From an uncultured Christensenella sp. (GTDB taxonomy: Bacteria > Bacillota > Clostridia > Christensenellales > UBA1242): 64,000 bases of DNA. Both the position numbers and the translations under genes were made by a program. The stretch spans positions 62,001-126,000 of the forward strand of contig CAJJUK010000001.1 of assembly GCA_905195085.1 (NCBI GenBank), written 5' to 3'. Shown here piece after piece: positions 36,329 to 45,067 of the stretch. The notes beneath the pieces are model-generated. The model ran no database searches. It was not told the DNA's origin and saw nothing but the letters and a program-made list of their open reading frames with translations. Position 1 is the first letter of the stretch, and each line of letters starts with the position of its first letter.

Positions 36329-36958
36329 TTAGAAAGCTGTCTTAAGAACAAATGAAAATTGACTAAGCTCTTTCTTAAGTGCTTTGTAATTAGGACAAAG
36401 TTTTTCCAAGTCTTTCCAAAACTGTGGTTTGTGATTCATATGAATGCTGTGACACAATTCATGATAAATAACATACCTAATCAACCTTTCTGGCAAAACA
36501 AGCAGTTTGAAGTTCAATTTCATCTGTCCTTTTGAATTATAACTTCCCCAAACACGCACAGAATTAGAAGGCTTAATTTCTTTGAATTTAAGCCCTGTCT
36601 CTTTTGACAACTTATCTGCAAGTTCTTCCAGTTTCCAAAACAATGACAAATAATATTTCCTTATTTCTTCCCATTTGTTCTTTGCGCTCAACTTCTCAAA
36701 ACCAATGCTGATTTCATTTGTGGAAATGAATTGTTTCCCATCAAGATAAATAAATTTTTCAAAGTCGAAAGCAGTAGAAAACTGTTCTGTTTCTTTCATT
36801 CTTTTTGTAACACGATTCAGCCAATTCGCCTTGCTCTTCAAAAACTCTTCAATCTTTTTGTCACTGATGCTTTTTGGGGCTTTCAAAATGGCATTCTCAC
36901 TGTCAATCACTTTCAGAGCAATCGTTTTTCTTTGTTCTTTGATAAGTTTGATTTTCAT
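36329..36958 (-). CDS. YgjP-like metallopeptidase domain protein (DUF45)
   Basis: 209 residues. The zinc site is YHELCHSIHMNHKPQFW, a HExxH variant (HELCH) with the following NH motif typical of the YgjP/WLM-related DUF45 group. The N-terminal half has a beta-rich arm (KIKLIKEQRKTIALKVID). Members are thought to be zinc peptidases, sometimes linked to restriction systems, but the role here is unknown. The start follows a TATCAT (36965-36970) after 6 nt with no Shine-Dalgarno, another leaderless candidate. Confidence 0.82.
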   Translation of the reverse strand: MKIKLIKEQRKTIALKVIDSENAILKAPKSISDKKIEEFLKSKANWLNRVTKRMKETEQFSTAFDFEKFIYLDGKQFISTNEISIGFEKLSAKNKWEEIRKYYLSLFWKLEELADKLSKETGLKFKEIKPSNSVRVWGSYNSKGQMKLNFKLLVLPERLIRYVIYHELCHSIHMNHKPQFWKDLEKLCPNYKALKKELSQFSFVLKTAF

Positions 36959-36964
36959 GCCTAT

Positions 36965-36993
36965 ATGATAACACTTTTGAAATCAAAAATCAA
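36965..36993 (-). promoter_or_regulatory. Promoter of the YgjP-type peptidase gene, leaderless
   Basis: Minus strand TTGATT (36988-36993), 17 nt, TATCAT (36965-36970) preceded by TGT (extended -10). The ATG at 36958 follows after 6 nt. Confidence 0.68.
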
Positions 36994-37030
36994 AAGATTT
37001 TGACTTTGTCCAAATATTTGATCAATTTTT

Positions 37031-37117
37031 GCATATTACCACCATATCTTGTGTCTTATGTTGCATATCACCATAATATTTTGTTATAGTATGCAATTAA
37101 ATTTTTTTGCATAATAC
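37031..37117. repeat. Interspersed repeat, copy 6
   Basis: GCATATTAC (37031-37039), GCATATCAC (37063-37071; 32 nt on), an inverse GTATGCAA (37089-37096) and GCATAATAC (37109-37117). It ends 13 bp before the -35 of the PadR gene, so a role in its regulation is possible. Confidence 0.65.
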
Positions 37118-37129
37118 CCCTTAATTTAT

Positions 37130-37158
37130 TTGACAAATATTGTTTGTATATATATAAT
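37130..37158 (+). promoter_or_regulatory. Consensus promoter of the PadR-membrane protein gene
   Basis: TTGACA (37130-37135), exactly 17 nt, TATAAT (37153-37158). Both hexamers are perfect. An AGGAG site (37167-37171) lies before the ATG at 37181. A repeat copy lies immediately upstream. Confidence 0.85.
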
Positions 37159-37180
37159 TTTGTTATAGGAGAATTGTAAT

Positions 37181-39052
37181 ATGGCATTTAATTCAAATGG
37201 TCAAATTCAATTTTTGGTATTAGACAGCCTTTCACATGGTTCCAAATATGGTTTGGAAATCATAGAATTTATCTCTCAAAGAACTGGCGGAAATTATATA
37301 ATGAAAAAGCCAACCCTTTATTCATGTTTGACAAGAATGGAAAAGAAAGGTTTGGTTTCATCTTCATATTGGGGAGAAAGCGAATTTGGTGGCAAAAGAC
37401 ACTACTACACCATAACAAATGAAGGTAAGAAAGTTTTGGAACAACTTGCTCCAGAATTTGAAGGTATGCAATTCAACACAGAAAAAGAAACCAGCGAAGA
37501 GACAAGCTCTAATTTAAGCGACAACGCTGTTTCAAGTGGATATAACTCAACCGATCAAGAAACCACGAAAGAAGACAAGCCTATCTTTTTGCAACAAGAC
37601 AGCATTTTTAATATGGTTAAGAACGAAGAAAACAAAAACTCACAAACAATAAGCGCCCAACAAACCAATGAGGACGATGGGGTTGTTGAAAATCAAATGG
37701 ATTTCTTCTCATATCAACCTGAACAAACTGAAACTGTTGAAAATGAGAACGAAACTTTCTCATTTAACAACTCTGCCGAAAACAACGACACACAAAAAGA
37801 CTCAAATTCGGCAGAAGAATTTAATGAAAACACTCAAGATCAAGATTATGAAAAAATTCAATATTATCAAAACATCCTTGAAACCAATTCCTATCCACAG
37901 CAACCAGAGACAGAAGAGATAAAGGACGATGCAAAACTCTTGGATGAAGACGAAAAATTGACCCTTACCCCTTTCCAAGAAGAACAAAACAGAAGATTGT
38001 ATGACACTTCAAGCGAACTCAAGAAATATAGAAAGAAAAAATCTTTCTCTGAAAACCAGATTGAAATGTCTGTTGTTTATGAAAATGCTGAAGATAGAGA
38101 AATTCAAAAAGCAAGAATCGAACAACTTAAACAGTCAATGTTGAATGCAAGACAAAACGGATTTGACAACATTCAGCAACCTGCAACATTTGGACAATCA
38201 CAAACAAACGAAAATGCATCACAAACCGGCATTGACAGTGGTTTTTCTTATAAGAAAGAAGAAATCTCAGAAGATGTTGTGAGTGGAGAAGAAGAACGCA
38301 AAGATGACGCCATTTTCATCACAAACCCAAGAATTGACGAAAGCCAAATTCCAATTCAAAAGAAGATTACCCCACCAAACATCGAAGTTAACATCTATGA
38401 TGACAATTTGCCTGCACCAAAGCGTGACAGCAATTTGGAACCTACCTACAAAGACATGATGGCAAAACTCTTTGAACGTAAAAAAGAGAAAAAACAAGCT
38501 GAATACATTCCACAAACTGAAGAAAGTCAAAACTATTCAGATATGGAAAGTTTTGCAGACTATGGAACTTTGAAAAAGTACTATTCTGGACACGGCATTG
38601 ATTTCAAGGAATATAAGAAAACATCAGTCGAAAGAAATCACAACACCAACCTGCTCAAATTCATAAATTCTGCGATATTGCTTCTTTTGGCTGGCGTTGG
38701 TTGTGGAGTGCTTTATGGAATTTTGAGCGCGGTAGGTTTGACTAAAGCAGAGACCAATTTCATGTATTACACCCTGCCTATTCTCTTCCTTGTATATTTC
38801 ATTTACACATTGATTGTTTACAAAGTTTCAATAAGCAAAAAAGCAGTATTAATTTACAACAGCATAATAAACTGGGCAGTTTTTGTATTGGCATCAATCG
38901 TTGTTTTGGTAATCAACATCATTTGTGGAATGCAATATGAAACAATGGGAGAATTCTTAACCACCCTCCTGGTGCCAATCTTAGGACTTTTGATTGCATT
39001 TCCTGTCAATTACTACATCAAGAAATTTATTTATAAAAAATTTGCTAAATAA
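37181..39052 (+). CDS. PadR-type regulator fused to a membrane domain
   Basis: 623 residues in three parts. Residues 1-90 are a PadR winged helix (LVLDSLSHGSKYGLEIIEFISQRTGG, then KPTLYSCLTRMEKKGLVSSSY and GGKRHYYTITNEGKK). Residues 90-485 are low-complexity, rich in Asn, Gln, Glu and Ser and predicted disordered, without a C-terminal PadR helix. Residues 490-623 hold four membrane helices. The frame is continuous, so this is a fusion and not a frameshift artefact. Membrane anchoring of a DNA-binding domain through a 400-residue tether would be unusual for PadR. Ligand and targets unknown; the perfect promoter suggests strong expression unless repressed. Confidence 0.72.
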   Translation: MAFNSNGQIQFLVLDSLSHGSKYGLEIIEFISQRTGGNYIMKKPTLYSCLTRMEKKGLVSSSYWGESEFGGKRHYYTITNEGKKVLEQLAPEFEGMQFNTEKETSEETSSNLSDNAVSSGYNSTDQETTKEDKPIFLQQDSIFNMVKNEENKNSQTISAQQTNEDDGVVENQMDFFSYQPEQTETVENENETFSFNNSAENNDTQKDSNSAEEFNENTQDQDYEKIQYYQNILETNSYPQQPETEEIKDDAKLLDEDEKLTLTPFQEEQNRRLYDTSSELKKYRKKKSFSENQIEMSVVYENAEDREIQKARIEQLKQSMLNARQNGFDNIQQPATFGQSQTNENASQTGIDSGFSYKKEEISEDVVSGEEERKDDAIFITNPRIDESQIPIQKKITPPNIEVNIYDDNLPAPKRDSNLEPTYKDMMAKLFERKKEKKQAEYIPQTEESQNYSDMESFADYGTLKKYYSGHGIDFKEYKKTSVERNHNTNLLKFINSAILLLLAGVGCGVLYGILSAVGLTKAETNFMYYTLPILFLVYFIYTLIVYKVSISKKAVLIYNSIINWAVFVLASIVVLVINIICGMQYETMGEFLTTLLVPILGLLIAFPVNYYIKKFIYKKFAK

Positions 39053-39088
39053 ATGCATATTTAAAAAATTTTGACGCACTATATAAGT

Positions 39089-39181
39089 AAGTTAAGATTT
39101 CCAGAGAGAAAACTTAACTTAAAAACGAAAAGAGATATTTTAGTTCGTGCAGAACAAAACAATCATCTCTTTTCTTTTTTT
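39089..39181. terminator. Tandem hairpins and terminator after the PadR-membrane gene
   Basis: First AAGTTAAG (39089-39096) pairs with CTTAACTT (39113-39120); then GAAAAGAGAT (39127-39136) pairs perfectly with ATCTCTTTTC (39165-39174) followed by TTTTTTT. The second is a good terminator for the plus strand. Confidence 0.75.
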
Positions 39182-39203
39182 ATCTCCTAAAATTCTTATA
39201 TCT

Positions 39204-39839
39204 CTAATTAACATCGTTTTTAACAACATTCTCTTTATGTCTTCTGGTTAAAAGTTTTTTGGCAAAGAAAATTGCAACATTAATAATCAAATATAAAGCA
39301 ACAAATATAAGTGAAAACATAAAAATGTAAAAAGCGGAATTTTCAAAGTACAAACAAAGAAGCAAAATTGCAAGACATGATAAGATTTCTCCAACAAGAA
39401 TTGAAACGAATGATTGCCAAATTTTCAGATTGGTAAACCCAGCAATCAAACTGCCTGTATAAACGCCGGTCAAAGGCAGTGGAACAGCAACAAATGTTGA
39501 CAAAAGCAAGCATTTTTTGAAGGTTGATTCTTTTTTATCTAACTTGGAAAATTTGGTTTTATATTTCTCTTGAATTTTTGAAACAAACTTGTCATGAACA
39601 AAACCGCTTGTTTTGTTTTTAATTAATCGGGCAAGCAAGATGACGACAATTGCTGGCAACATACTTCCCAAACAAGAGCTCAAAAATGCCATTCCAGGAG
39701 AAAGCACATTATCGCCCCATATTTGCCCAGCCATAGCAAAAGGGATTGCCACCTTACTTTCAATAGTTGGAATCATTGCCATAAGCATAACTGCCAAGAA
39801 AACACAATCTGAAAAGTTATCTGAAAAAAATTCAAGCAT
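39204..39839 (-). CDS. Small multidrug export family membrane protein
   Basis: 211 residues, five or six hydrophobic helices. PTIESKVAIPFAMAGQIWG and FVAVPLPLTGVYTGSLIAGF match the putative small multidrug export (Sm_multidrug_ex) family. The family name rests on limited evidence and no substrate is known. An AAGGAGTG site precedes the ATG. It converges with the PadR gene and shares the terminator region with it. Confidence 0.78.
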   Translation of the reverse strand: MLEFFSDNFSDCVFLAVMLMAMIPTIESKVAIPFAMAGQIWGDNVLSPGMAFLSSCLGSMLPAIVVILLARLIKNKTSGFVHDKFVSKIQEKYKTKFSKLDKKESTFKKCLLLSTFVAVPLPLTGVYTGSLIAGFTNLKIWQSFVSILVGEILSCLAILLLCLYFENSAFYIFMFSLIFVALYLIINVAIFFAKKLLTRRHKENVVKNDVN

Positions 39840-39948
39840 TGGACAAACACTCCTTATAGATTTATTGTATGAATCAATCGTCTCAATAATGAAGAATTTG
39901 TTGAATATTGGAATAAGCGAGCACTGTAACTTTTAATAAAAACAAAAA

Positions 39949-39973
39949 AAGACAAGATCGATTTTCTTGTCTT
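39949..39973. terminator. recN terminator
   Basis: Stem AAGACAAGA (39949-39957) with TCTTGTCTT (39965-39973), 9 bp perfect, with T-runs on both sides. About 28 bp beyond the recN stop. Confidence 0.78.
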
Positions 39974-40000
39974 AGTTATTTTTTTATAACAAATTACATA

Positions 40001-41662
40001 TTAAAATTTAGCGTCAAAAAGTTTTTTAGAATGCTCAATTGCGGTTTCTGAAACATCTTTTCCGCCATCAATCAGCCTTGCAACTTCAAAGATCGCCTGC
40101 TGTCTATCCAAACTCTTGACTGTTGAAACCGTGTTATCTTCGATAACATTTTTCTCAACCAACAAAAACGCATCACCCTTTGATGCAACAACTGGCGTGT
40201 GAGTAATACAAATAATTTGTGTAAATTTGGAAATGTTTTCCAATTTTTCAGCAAGTCTTCCCGCGGTGTGACCACTTATTCCAGCGTCTATCTCATCAAA
40301 AACAACTGTTTGCACATTCTCCTTGTCAAGCATGACATTTTTAAAAGCAAGAAGCAATCTTGACAACTCTCCACCAGAAGCCGTTTTATGTAAGTCCTTA
40401 ATCTCCTGCCCAATATTTGCCGAAAACATAAACTTGACACTGTCACAACCCTTGGAAGAACACGCAACATCTTCAAAAGATACTTTGAAATATGTTCCTT
40501 TCATTTCAAGGTCTTCAAGTTGTTTTGTAAGTTGTTCTTCAAGAAGTTTTGCATACTTTTTTCTTTCAGTACTCAAAGTCTTGCATGCATCAGTCAACGC
40601 AACTTCCCTTTCTTGAAGTTCTTTTTGGAGCTTTTCCAAAATAAATTGACTGTTTTCCAACTCATCAAGTTGTGATTTGCATCTATTTAAATACTGCAAA
40701 ATATCCTCAATGTTTTTGCCATATTTCTTCGACAAATTCTTAATCAGATCAAGTCTAGCATCAATTCTTTCAAGCTCTTTTGGATCAAAATCAGTGTTTT
40801 GTTTAATCCCCTCAAGCGTGTCAACAACATCTTTAATTTCATAATAACAGTTTTCAATTCTCTCTTTGCAATCTTCAATATCTTTAAAATTTGCAAATTC
40901 AGAAAGTGAGTTTTTTGCTTCATACAGCAACACCGCAGCATTATCTCTCTGTTCATCAAGTTTGCTAAGAGCCTCTCCAACCTTTTCAAAAATGTTTTCA
41001 GCTGAAGAAATGAAATCAAATCTTTCTCTCAATTCCACATCTTCGCCAACTGTCAAACCAGCATTTTCAATTTCTTGGATCTGATATTCCAACAACTCCT
41101 TTGTTCTTTCTCTTTCTGCGTCATTGCCACCAAGAGATTGAATCTTCTTTTCTGTCTCCTTGACAGCTTCAAACAAACTCTCAACATTGGACTTAAGTTT
41201 GGCGACATCATTCCCAGCAAATCTATCAAGCAAAGCCAAATGATTGTTGACATTCAAGAGGCCAACGCTGTCATGTTGTCCACAGAAGTCAACCATAGAC
41301 TCTGCAAAATCTTTAAGCATTTTTACTGTTGCAGGGAAGCCATTAATCTTTATGGAAGATTTCCCATCAGAATTGAGAGTTCTTGTTATAATCACTTCAT
41401 CATCATAATCTATTTCCATTTCATCAAGAAAATGCTTCTCAACATCTGAAAGGTCAGTAAAGACAGCATCAACCCTCAAAGCATTTTCCCCAGAACGTAT
41501 CAAATTTTTGTCAGCTTTTGCACCCAACGAAAAACTGAGAGCATCAATGATAATACTCTTTCCAGCACCAGATTGTCCCAAGATGCAATTAAAACCTTTT
41601 TGAAACTCAATGGTCTGCTTTTTTATCAAAGCAACATTATTCAGAGAAAGTGAAGATAACAT
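40001..41662 (-). CDS. recN: DNA repair protein RecN
   Basis: 553 residues from the ATG at 41662 (MLSSLSLNNVALIKK); the TTG one codon earlier is ignored. SMC-like: Walker A LGQSGAGKSIIIDAL, long coiled coils (about 155-360), the ABC signature TASGGELSRLLLAFK and Walker B VVFDEIDAGISG. RecN gathers double-strand-break ends early in repair. Downstream of argR, an order conserved in Firmicutes (argR/ahrC-recN). Confidence 0.96.
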   Translation of the reverse strand: MLSSLSLNNVALIKKQTIEFQKGFNCILGQSGAGKSIIIDALSFSLGAKADKNLIRSGENALRVDAVFTDLSDVEKHFLDEMEIDYDDEVIITRTLNSDGKSSIKINGFPATVKMLKDFAESMVDFCGQHDSVGLLNVNNHLALLDRFAGNDVAKLKSNVESLFEAVKETEKKIQSLGGNDAERERTKELLEYQIQEIENAGLTVGEDVELRERFDFISSAENIFEKVGEALSKLDEQRDNAAVLLYEAKNSLSEFANFKDIEDCKERIENCYYEIKDVVDTLEGIKQNTDFDPKELERIDARLDLIKNLSKKYGKNIEDILQYLNRCKSQLDELENSQFILEKLQKELQEREVALTDACKTLSTERKKYAKLLEEQLTKQLEDLEMKGTYFKVSFEDVACSSKGCDSVKFMFSANIGQEIKDLHKTASGGELSRLLLAFKNVMLDKENVQTVVFDEIDAGISGHTAGRLAEKLENISKFTQIICITHTPVVASKGDAFLLVEKNVIEDNTVSTVKSLDRQQAIFEVARLIDGGKDVSETAIEHSKKLFDAKF

Positions 41663-41728
41663 CAAACATACTCCAAAGACTTTTAATTATAAAAGAGGCA
41701 AAATTTCAGCCCCTTTTAATTTACATTA

Positions 41729-42181
41729 TTATAACATAAGTTGGTTTAAAGTTACAACTGCTTCGCTAGCAAAAGTTGTAGAAGGAAAAACCAACAGAAC
41801 AGTATCATCGCCGTAGGTTGCTCCCATAAGTTCTGTCAAATTCAATTTATCAATAAATGAGCAAACACTGACACCCATTCCCTTGATTGTTTTCACAACA
41901 GCCAAATTCAAAGCGGACTTAACAGAGATGACGCATTCTTTAAATATGTTTATGTATTTATTTGAAACGACTTGTTGTTCAGAACCAAGAATAGCATATT
42001 TATATTTGCCAGAACTGCTCAAAATTTTCGTCAAACCAAGTTCTTTGATATCACGAGAAATGGTGGCTTGAGTAATTTCAAAATTTGCATTTTTCAATTC
42101 TTTGGCCAACTCTTCTTGAGTTTCAATCTCTTTGGTTGAAATCAATTCCAAAATTTTTGACTGTCTTGAACTTCTTGCCAT
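41729..42181 (-). CDS. argR: Arginine repressor ArgR/AhrC
   Basis: 150 residues. N-terminal winged helix (ARSSRQSKILELISTKEIETQEELAKELK, then ATISRDIKELGLTKI) and C-terminal hexamerisation/arginine domain with the MGATYGDDTVLLVF loop carrying the arginine-binding Asp pair. Represses arginine synthesis and activates catabolism in response to arginine. AAGGAGTTTG site. Its own promoter region contains two ARG-box-like sequences, indicating autoregulation. Confidence 0.95.
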   Translation of the reverse strand: MARSSRQSKILELISTKEIETQEELAKELKNANFEITQATISRDIKELGLTKILSSSGKYKYAILGSEQQVVSNKYINIFKECVISVKSALNLAVVKTIKGMGVSVCSFIDKLNLTELMGATYGDDTVLLVFPSTTFASEAVVTLNQLML

Positions 42182-42246
42182 TTCAAACTCCTTAATCTCT
42201 ACACTCCGCTAAATTAGGGCGATGTAGCGTTTATGCATAATTATAA

Positions 42247-42327
42247 ATTTATGTTTATTCATGCATTTTTGATTATTATACATTAAAATTTATAAATATG
42301 CAAGTGATTTTTGTATATTTATTCACT
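42247..42327 (-). promoter_or_regulatory. argR promoter flanked by two ARG-box-like sites
   Basis: Minus strand promoter TTGCAT (42298-42303), 17 nt, TATAAT (42275-42280). Box 1 (42247-42263) reads CATGAATAAACATAAAT, box 2 (42310-42327) AGTGAATAAATATACAAA; the latter matches the Bacillus AhrC consensus at about 13 of 18 positions. One lies at the transcription start, the other just upstream of -35. Confidence 0.6.
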
Positions 42328-42703
42328 CATTTTTTATAAAAATATGAATTTATGAAAATTTATAAAATCAAAATTTATAATTATAACCCAATATACATTT
42401 TATAAATTTAACCTTTCAAAGCACCAATCAACCTATAGCCACCCACCCAAGACATCAGCCAAACCCACAAACACTCGCTCAACAACCTTCATCATGATAC
42501 TATATAAAAAAAGACATATCAATAAGATATGCCATTTAATTATTAACAACCAACCACAACAACTCACCCAATCATCTCTCTCAAATTACAAAATAAAAAA
42601 TATGGCGTTTACATCAACACATTGCTGCCACCTGTTAAGACTCGCCATATTTTCACAATTTTATAACAAACATCTCAGCACAATTTTCACACTCAAGCAA
42701 ATT
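42328..42703. other. AT-rich gap between argR and thiI with two terminators
   Basis: No credible gene is seen in this 376-bp stretch. Its left part is rich in AAATTTATAA-like words. Its right part carries two minus-strand terminators behind thiI: AAAATATGGCG/CGCCATATTTT (42597-42607 and 42643-42653, perfect 11 bp, T-run on the minus strand) and GACATATC/GATATGCC (42513-42533) with a T-run beyond. Confidence 0.65.
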
Positions 42704-43867
42704 TTAATAATTTTTAATTTCGATAATCTCTTCATTAGCAAGCGCTTCATTAATCAAGTTTTCAATGTCGAGATTTTTCTCTAAATATTCCGCCCTTTTA
42801 ATTGTTGGCCTAATGACGGGATTCTTTGGCAAGAAGACCGTGCAACAATCTTCATAAGGAAGAATTGAAGTTTCATAAGTTCCTATATTTTTTGCCACAC
42901 TCATGATCTCTTCTTTGTCATAAGCAATCACAGGCCTGAAAACCGGCAAACTAACAACTGAATTTGTCACAGTCATACTTTGCATAGTTTGACTTGCAAC
43001 CTGCCCAAGACTCTCCCCTGTAACAATTGCCCCTAAACCATTTTCATGACAGATTCGTTCAGCGATACGCATCATAATTCTTCTCATAATTGTGATCATA
43101 TATTCTTCATCACAATTTTTATGTATTTGTTCTTGAATCTCTGTGAAAGAAACAACATGGAGTTTAATTTCCCCACAATACTTTGAAATCAAATTTGCAA
43201 GTTCAATAACCTTTTCTTTTGCTTGCACACTAGTATATGGATAAGAATGAAAGTGCACTGCCTCCAATCTAAGTCCACGCTTTGACATCAAGTAACCCGC
43301 CACCGGGCTGTCAATTCCGCCAGACAAAAGCAAAAGCGCTTTTCCAGCACTCCCAAGTGGAAGCCCACCAGCACATGGCAGAAGACTTTTATATATGTAA
43401 GTTTTCTTATTGACTCTAAGTTCAACAAAAAGCACAAGTTCCGGATTATACAAATCAACCTTCAAATTTGGAAACTGATTCAAAACAACTCCGCCCAAAT
43501 GTCTTTCCAATTCCATAGAAGTCATATCAAAAGTTTTGTCGGCACGCTTAACTTCAACTTTAAAAGTTTTAACCCCAGACAAATCAATATTCCTAATTTC
43601 GTTTTCAATTCCTTCCAAAGAGGTATCAATTTCAACAGCAGACGCCACACCAATCAACCCAAACACAGTTTGAAGTTTTGAAACAATTTCATCTTCAAAA
43701 GATTCCGAATAATCAGAAATCACCAATCTCCCTTGAGTTTCAGAAAGTTGAAAATCAAGACCAGACAATTTCTTAACTATATTATGCTTAAGAAGCTTTA
43801 TAAACTCTCTTCGATTTTTACCTTTCAAAAAAAGCTCACCAAATTTCAACAACAAAACTTTTTTCAT
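42704..43867 (-). CDS. thiI: tRNA 4-thiouridine sulfurtransferase ThiI
   Basis: 387 residues from the ATG at 43867 (MKKVLLLKFGELFLKGKNR). N-terminal ferredoxin-like and THUMP domains (about 1-165), then the PP-loop ATPase with ALLLLSGGIDSPVAGYLMSKRG. The C-terminal rhodanese domain of the E. coli enzyme is missing, as is usual in Firmicutes, where a dedicated desulfurase supplies sulfur directly. The start lies 2 bp after the second iscS, which fits that division of labour. Confidence 0.94.
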   Translation of the reverse strand: MKKVLLLKFGELFLKGKNRREFIKLLKHNIVKKLSGLDFQLSETQGRLVISDYSESFEDEIVSKLQTVFGLIGVASAVEIDTSLEGIENEIRNIDLSGVKTFKVEVKRADKTFDMTSMELERHLGGVVLNQFPNLKVDLYNPELVLFVELRVNKKTYIYKSLLPCAGGLPLGSAGKALLLLSGGIDSPVAGYLMSKRGLRLEAVHFHSYPYTSVQAKEKVIELANLISKYCGEIKLHVVSFTEIQEQIHKNCDEEYMITIMRRIMMRIAERICHENGLGAIVTGESLGQVASQTMQSMTVTNSVVSLPVFRPVIAYDKEEIMSVAKNIGTYETSILPYEDCCTVFLPKNPVIRPTIKRAEYLEKNLDIENLINEALANEEIIEIKNY

Positions 43868-43868
43868 A

Positions 43869-44990
43869 TCATGACACCCTTTGCAATATATCTTTATAGA
43901 CCTGAACAATAATCTCTCCAGCTTCTTCAATTTCTTCGACAGATTGATAAGCATTAAAACTTATTCTAACACTTGAAATTATATCATCTTTAGAAATTCC
44001 AATTTTGTCCAGCACACGATTTCCCGCTTTTTTAGACGAACAAGCACTTCCAAGTCCAACAATAACACCCTTTTCATTCAACGCGTGAAGCATTGTTTCG
44101 CCTTTAACACCGCTAAAAACCAAACTTTCTATGTATGGAGAACCACCAAAATCCAAAATTTTGATATCTTTCAAACCCATAATCACAGAATTAAATTTCT
44201 GTTTCAAGGTTTGGACATGATCAAAATTCTTTCTTTCATCAATAAGTTCAACCGTCTTCTTAAACTGCATAATTCCAGAAACATTTTCTGTCCCTGATCT
44301 TAAGCCATATTGCTGACCACCACCTTGACACAACTCTTTCAAGGCACCTTTGTTTTTCACATAGAGTCCAGCGACTCCTTTTGGCCCATGAATCTTGTGA
44401 GCACTGAAAGAGTACAAGTCAACACTTGTCGCCTGCAAAGAAAAAGGAATCTTCATAAAACCTTGAACTCCGTCAACATGCAGAACAGCTCTAGGGCAGA
44501 GCCTGTCTTTCAGTTTTGAAATCGCAAGCAAATCATTTATTGCACCAGTTTCATTGCTGACATGCATAATGCTAATCAGTCGAGTTTTTTCATTAAAAAC
44601 TTTTTCAAGTTCTTCCAAATCAACTTTTCCATCTTTATCCAAAGGAACAAAATGAACTTTAAGCCCATCCAATTCCATCTTTTTGGCAACATTATAAACG
44701 GAAGGATGTTCACCTTCTGAAAACACATACTCCCAATCACCATTTCTCAAACTTCCCTTGATGGCAAGATTGTTACTTTCAGTAGCACAACCAGTAAACA
44801 AAACATTTCCAACCTTTGCACCCAATCTTTTCAAGAAATAACTTTCCGCCTGAGAGATACATTTTGAAACTTCCATTGACTGTATTGACAAAGCCGAAGG
44901 ATTATAAAATTGCTCGCAAGAAAACTTGCGATGAACTTCAACGCACTCTTCAAACATTTTTGTTGTTCCTGCATTATCAAGATAAATCAT
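43869..44990 (-). CDS. Cysteine desulfurase dedicated to ThiI (NifZ/YrvO-like)
   Basis: 373 residues from the ATG at 44990 behind GAGGGAG. PLP lysine in SFSAHKIHGPKGVAGLYV and catalytic cysteine in VGLGSACSSKKAGNRVLDKIG, which is shorter in the cysteine loop than IscS at 16.6 kb. Pairing with thiI indicates that it hands persulfide sulfur to ThiI for s4U8 in tRNA. The arrangement parallels nifZ-thiI of Bacillus. Confidence 0.92.
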   Translation of the reverse strand: MIYLDNAGTTKMFEECVEVHRKFSCEQFYNPSALSIQSMEVSKCISQAESYFLKRLGAKVGNVLFTGCATESNNLAIKGSLRNGDWEYVFSEGEHPSVYNVAKKMELDGLKVHFVPLDKDGKVDLEELEKVFNEKTRLISIMHVSNETGAINDLLAISKLKDRLCPRAVLHVDGVQGFMKIPFSLQATSVDLYSFSAHKIHGPKGVAGLYVKNKGALKELCQGGGQQYGLRSGTENVSGIMQFKKTVELIDERKNFDHVQTLKQKFNSVIMGLKDIKILDFGGSPYIESLVFSGVKGETMLHALNEKGVIVGLGSACSSKKAGNRVLDKIGISKDDIISSVRISFNAYQSVEEIEEAGEIIVQVYKDILQRVS

Positions 44991-45000
44991 AACTCCCTCG

Positions 45001-45066
45001 ACTATATATTGTGTATTATGCATGCAAATTTTGCATATCACACACAAATTTTGACGATATTACACG
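45001..45066. repeat. Interspersed repeat, copy 7
   Basis: GTATTATGC (45013-45021), 11 nt, GCATATCAC (45033-45041), with TTGTG to the left and ACACAA to the right, then a degenerate GATATTACAC. This is the cleanest inverted pair of the family. It fills the whole gap between pheT and the second iscS. Confidence 0.7.
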
Positions 45067-45067
45067 A

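Noticed and set aside
37031..37117. 30-32-nt spaced repeats as a CRISPR array
   Set aside because: Only two or three degenerate units occur per locus, there are no unique spacers between identical repeats, and no cas genes are in the window.
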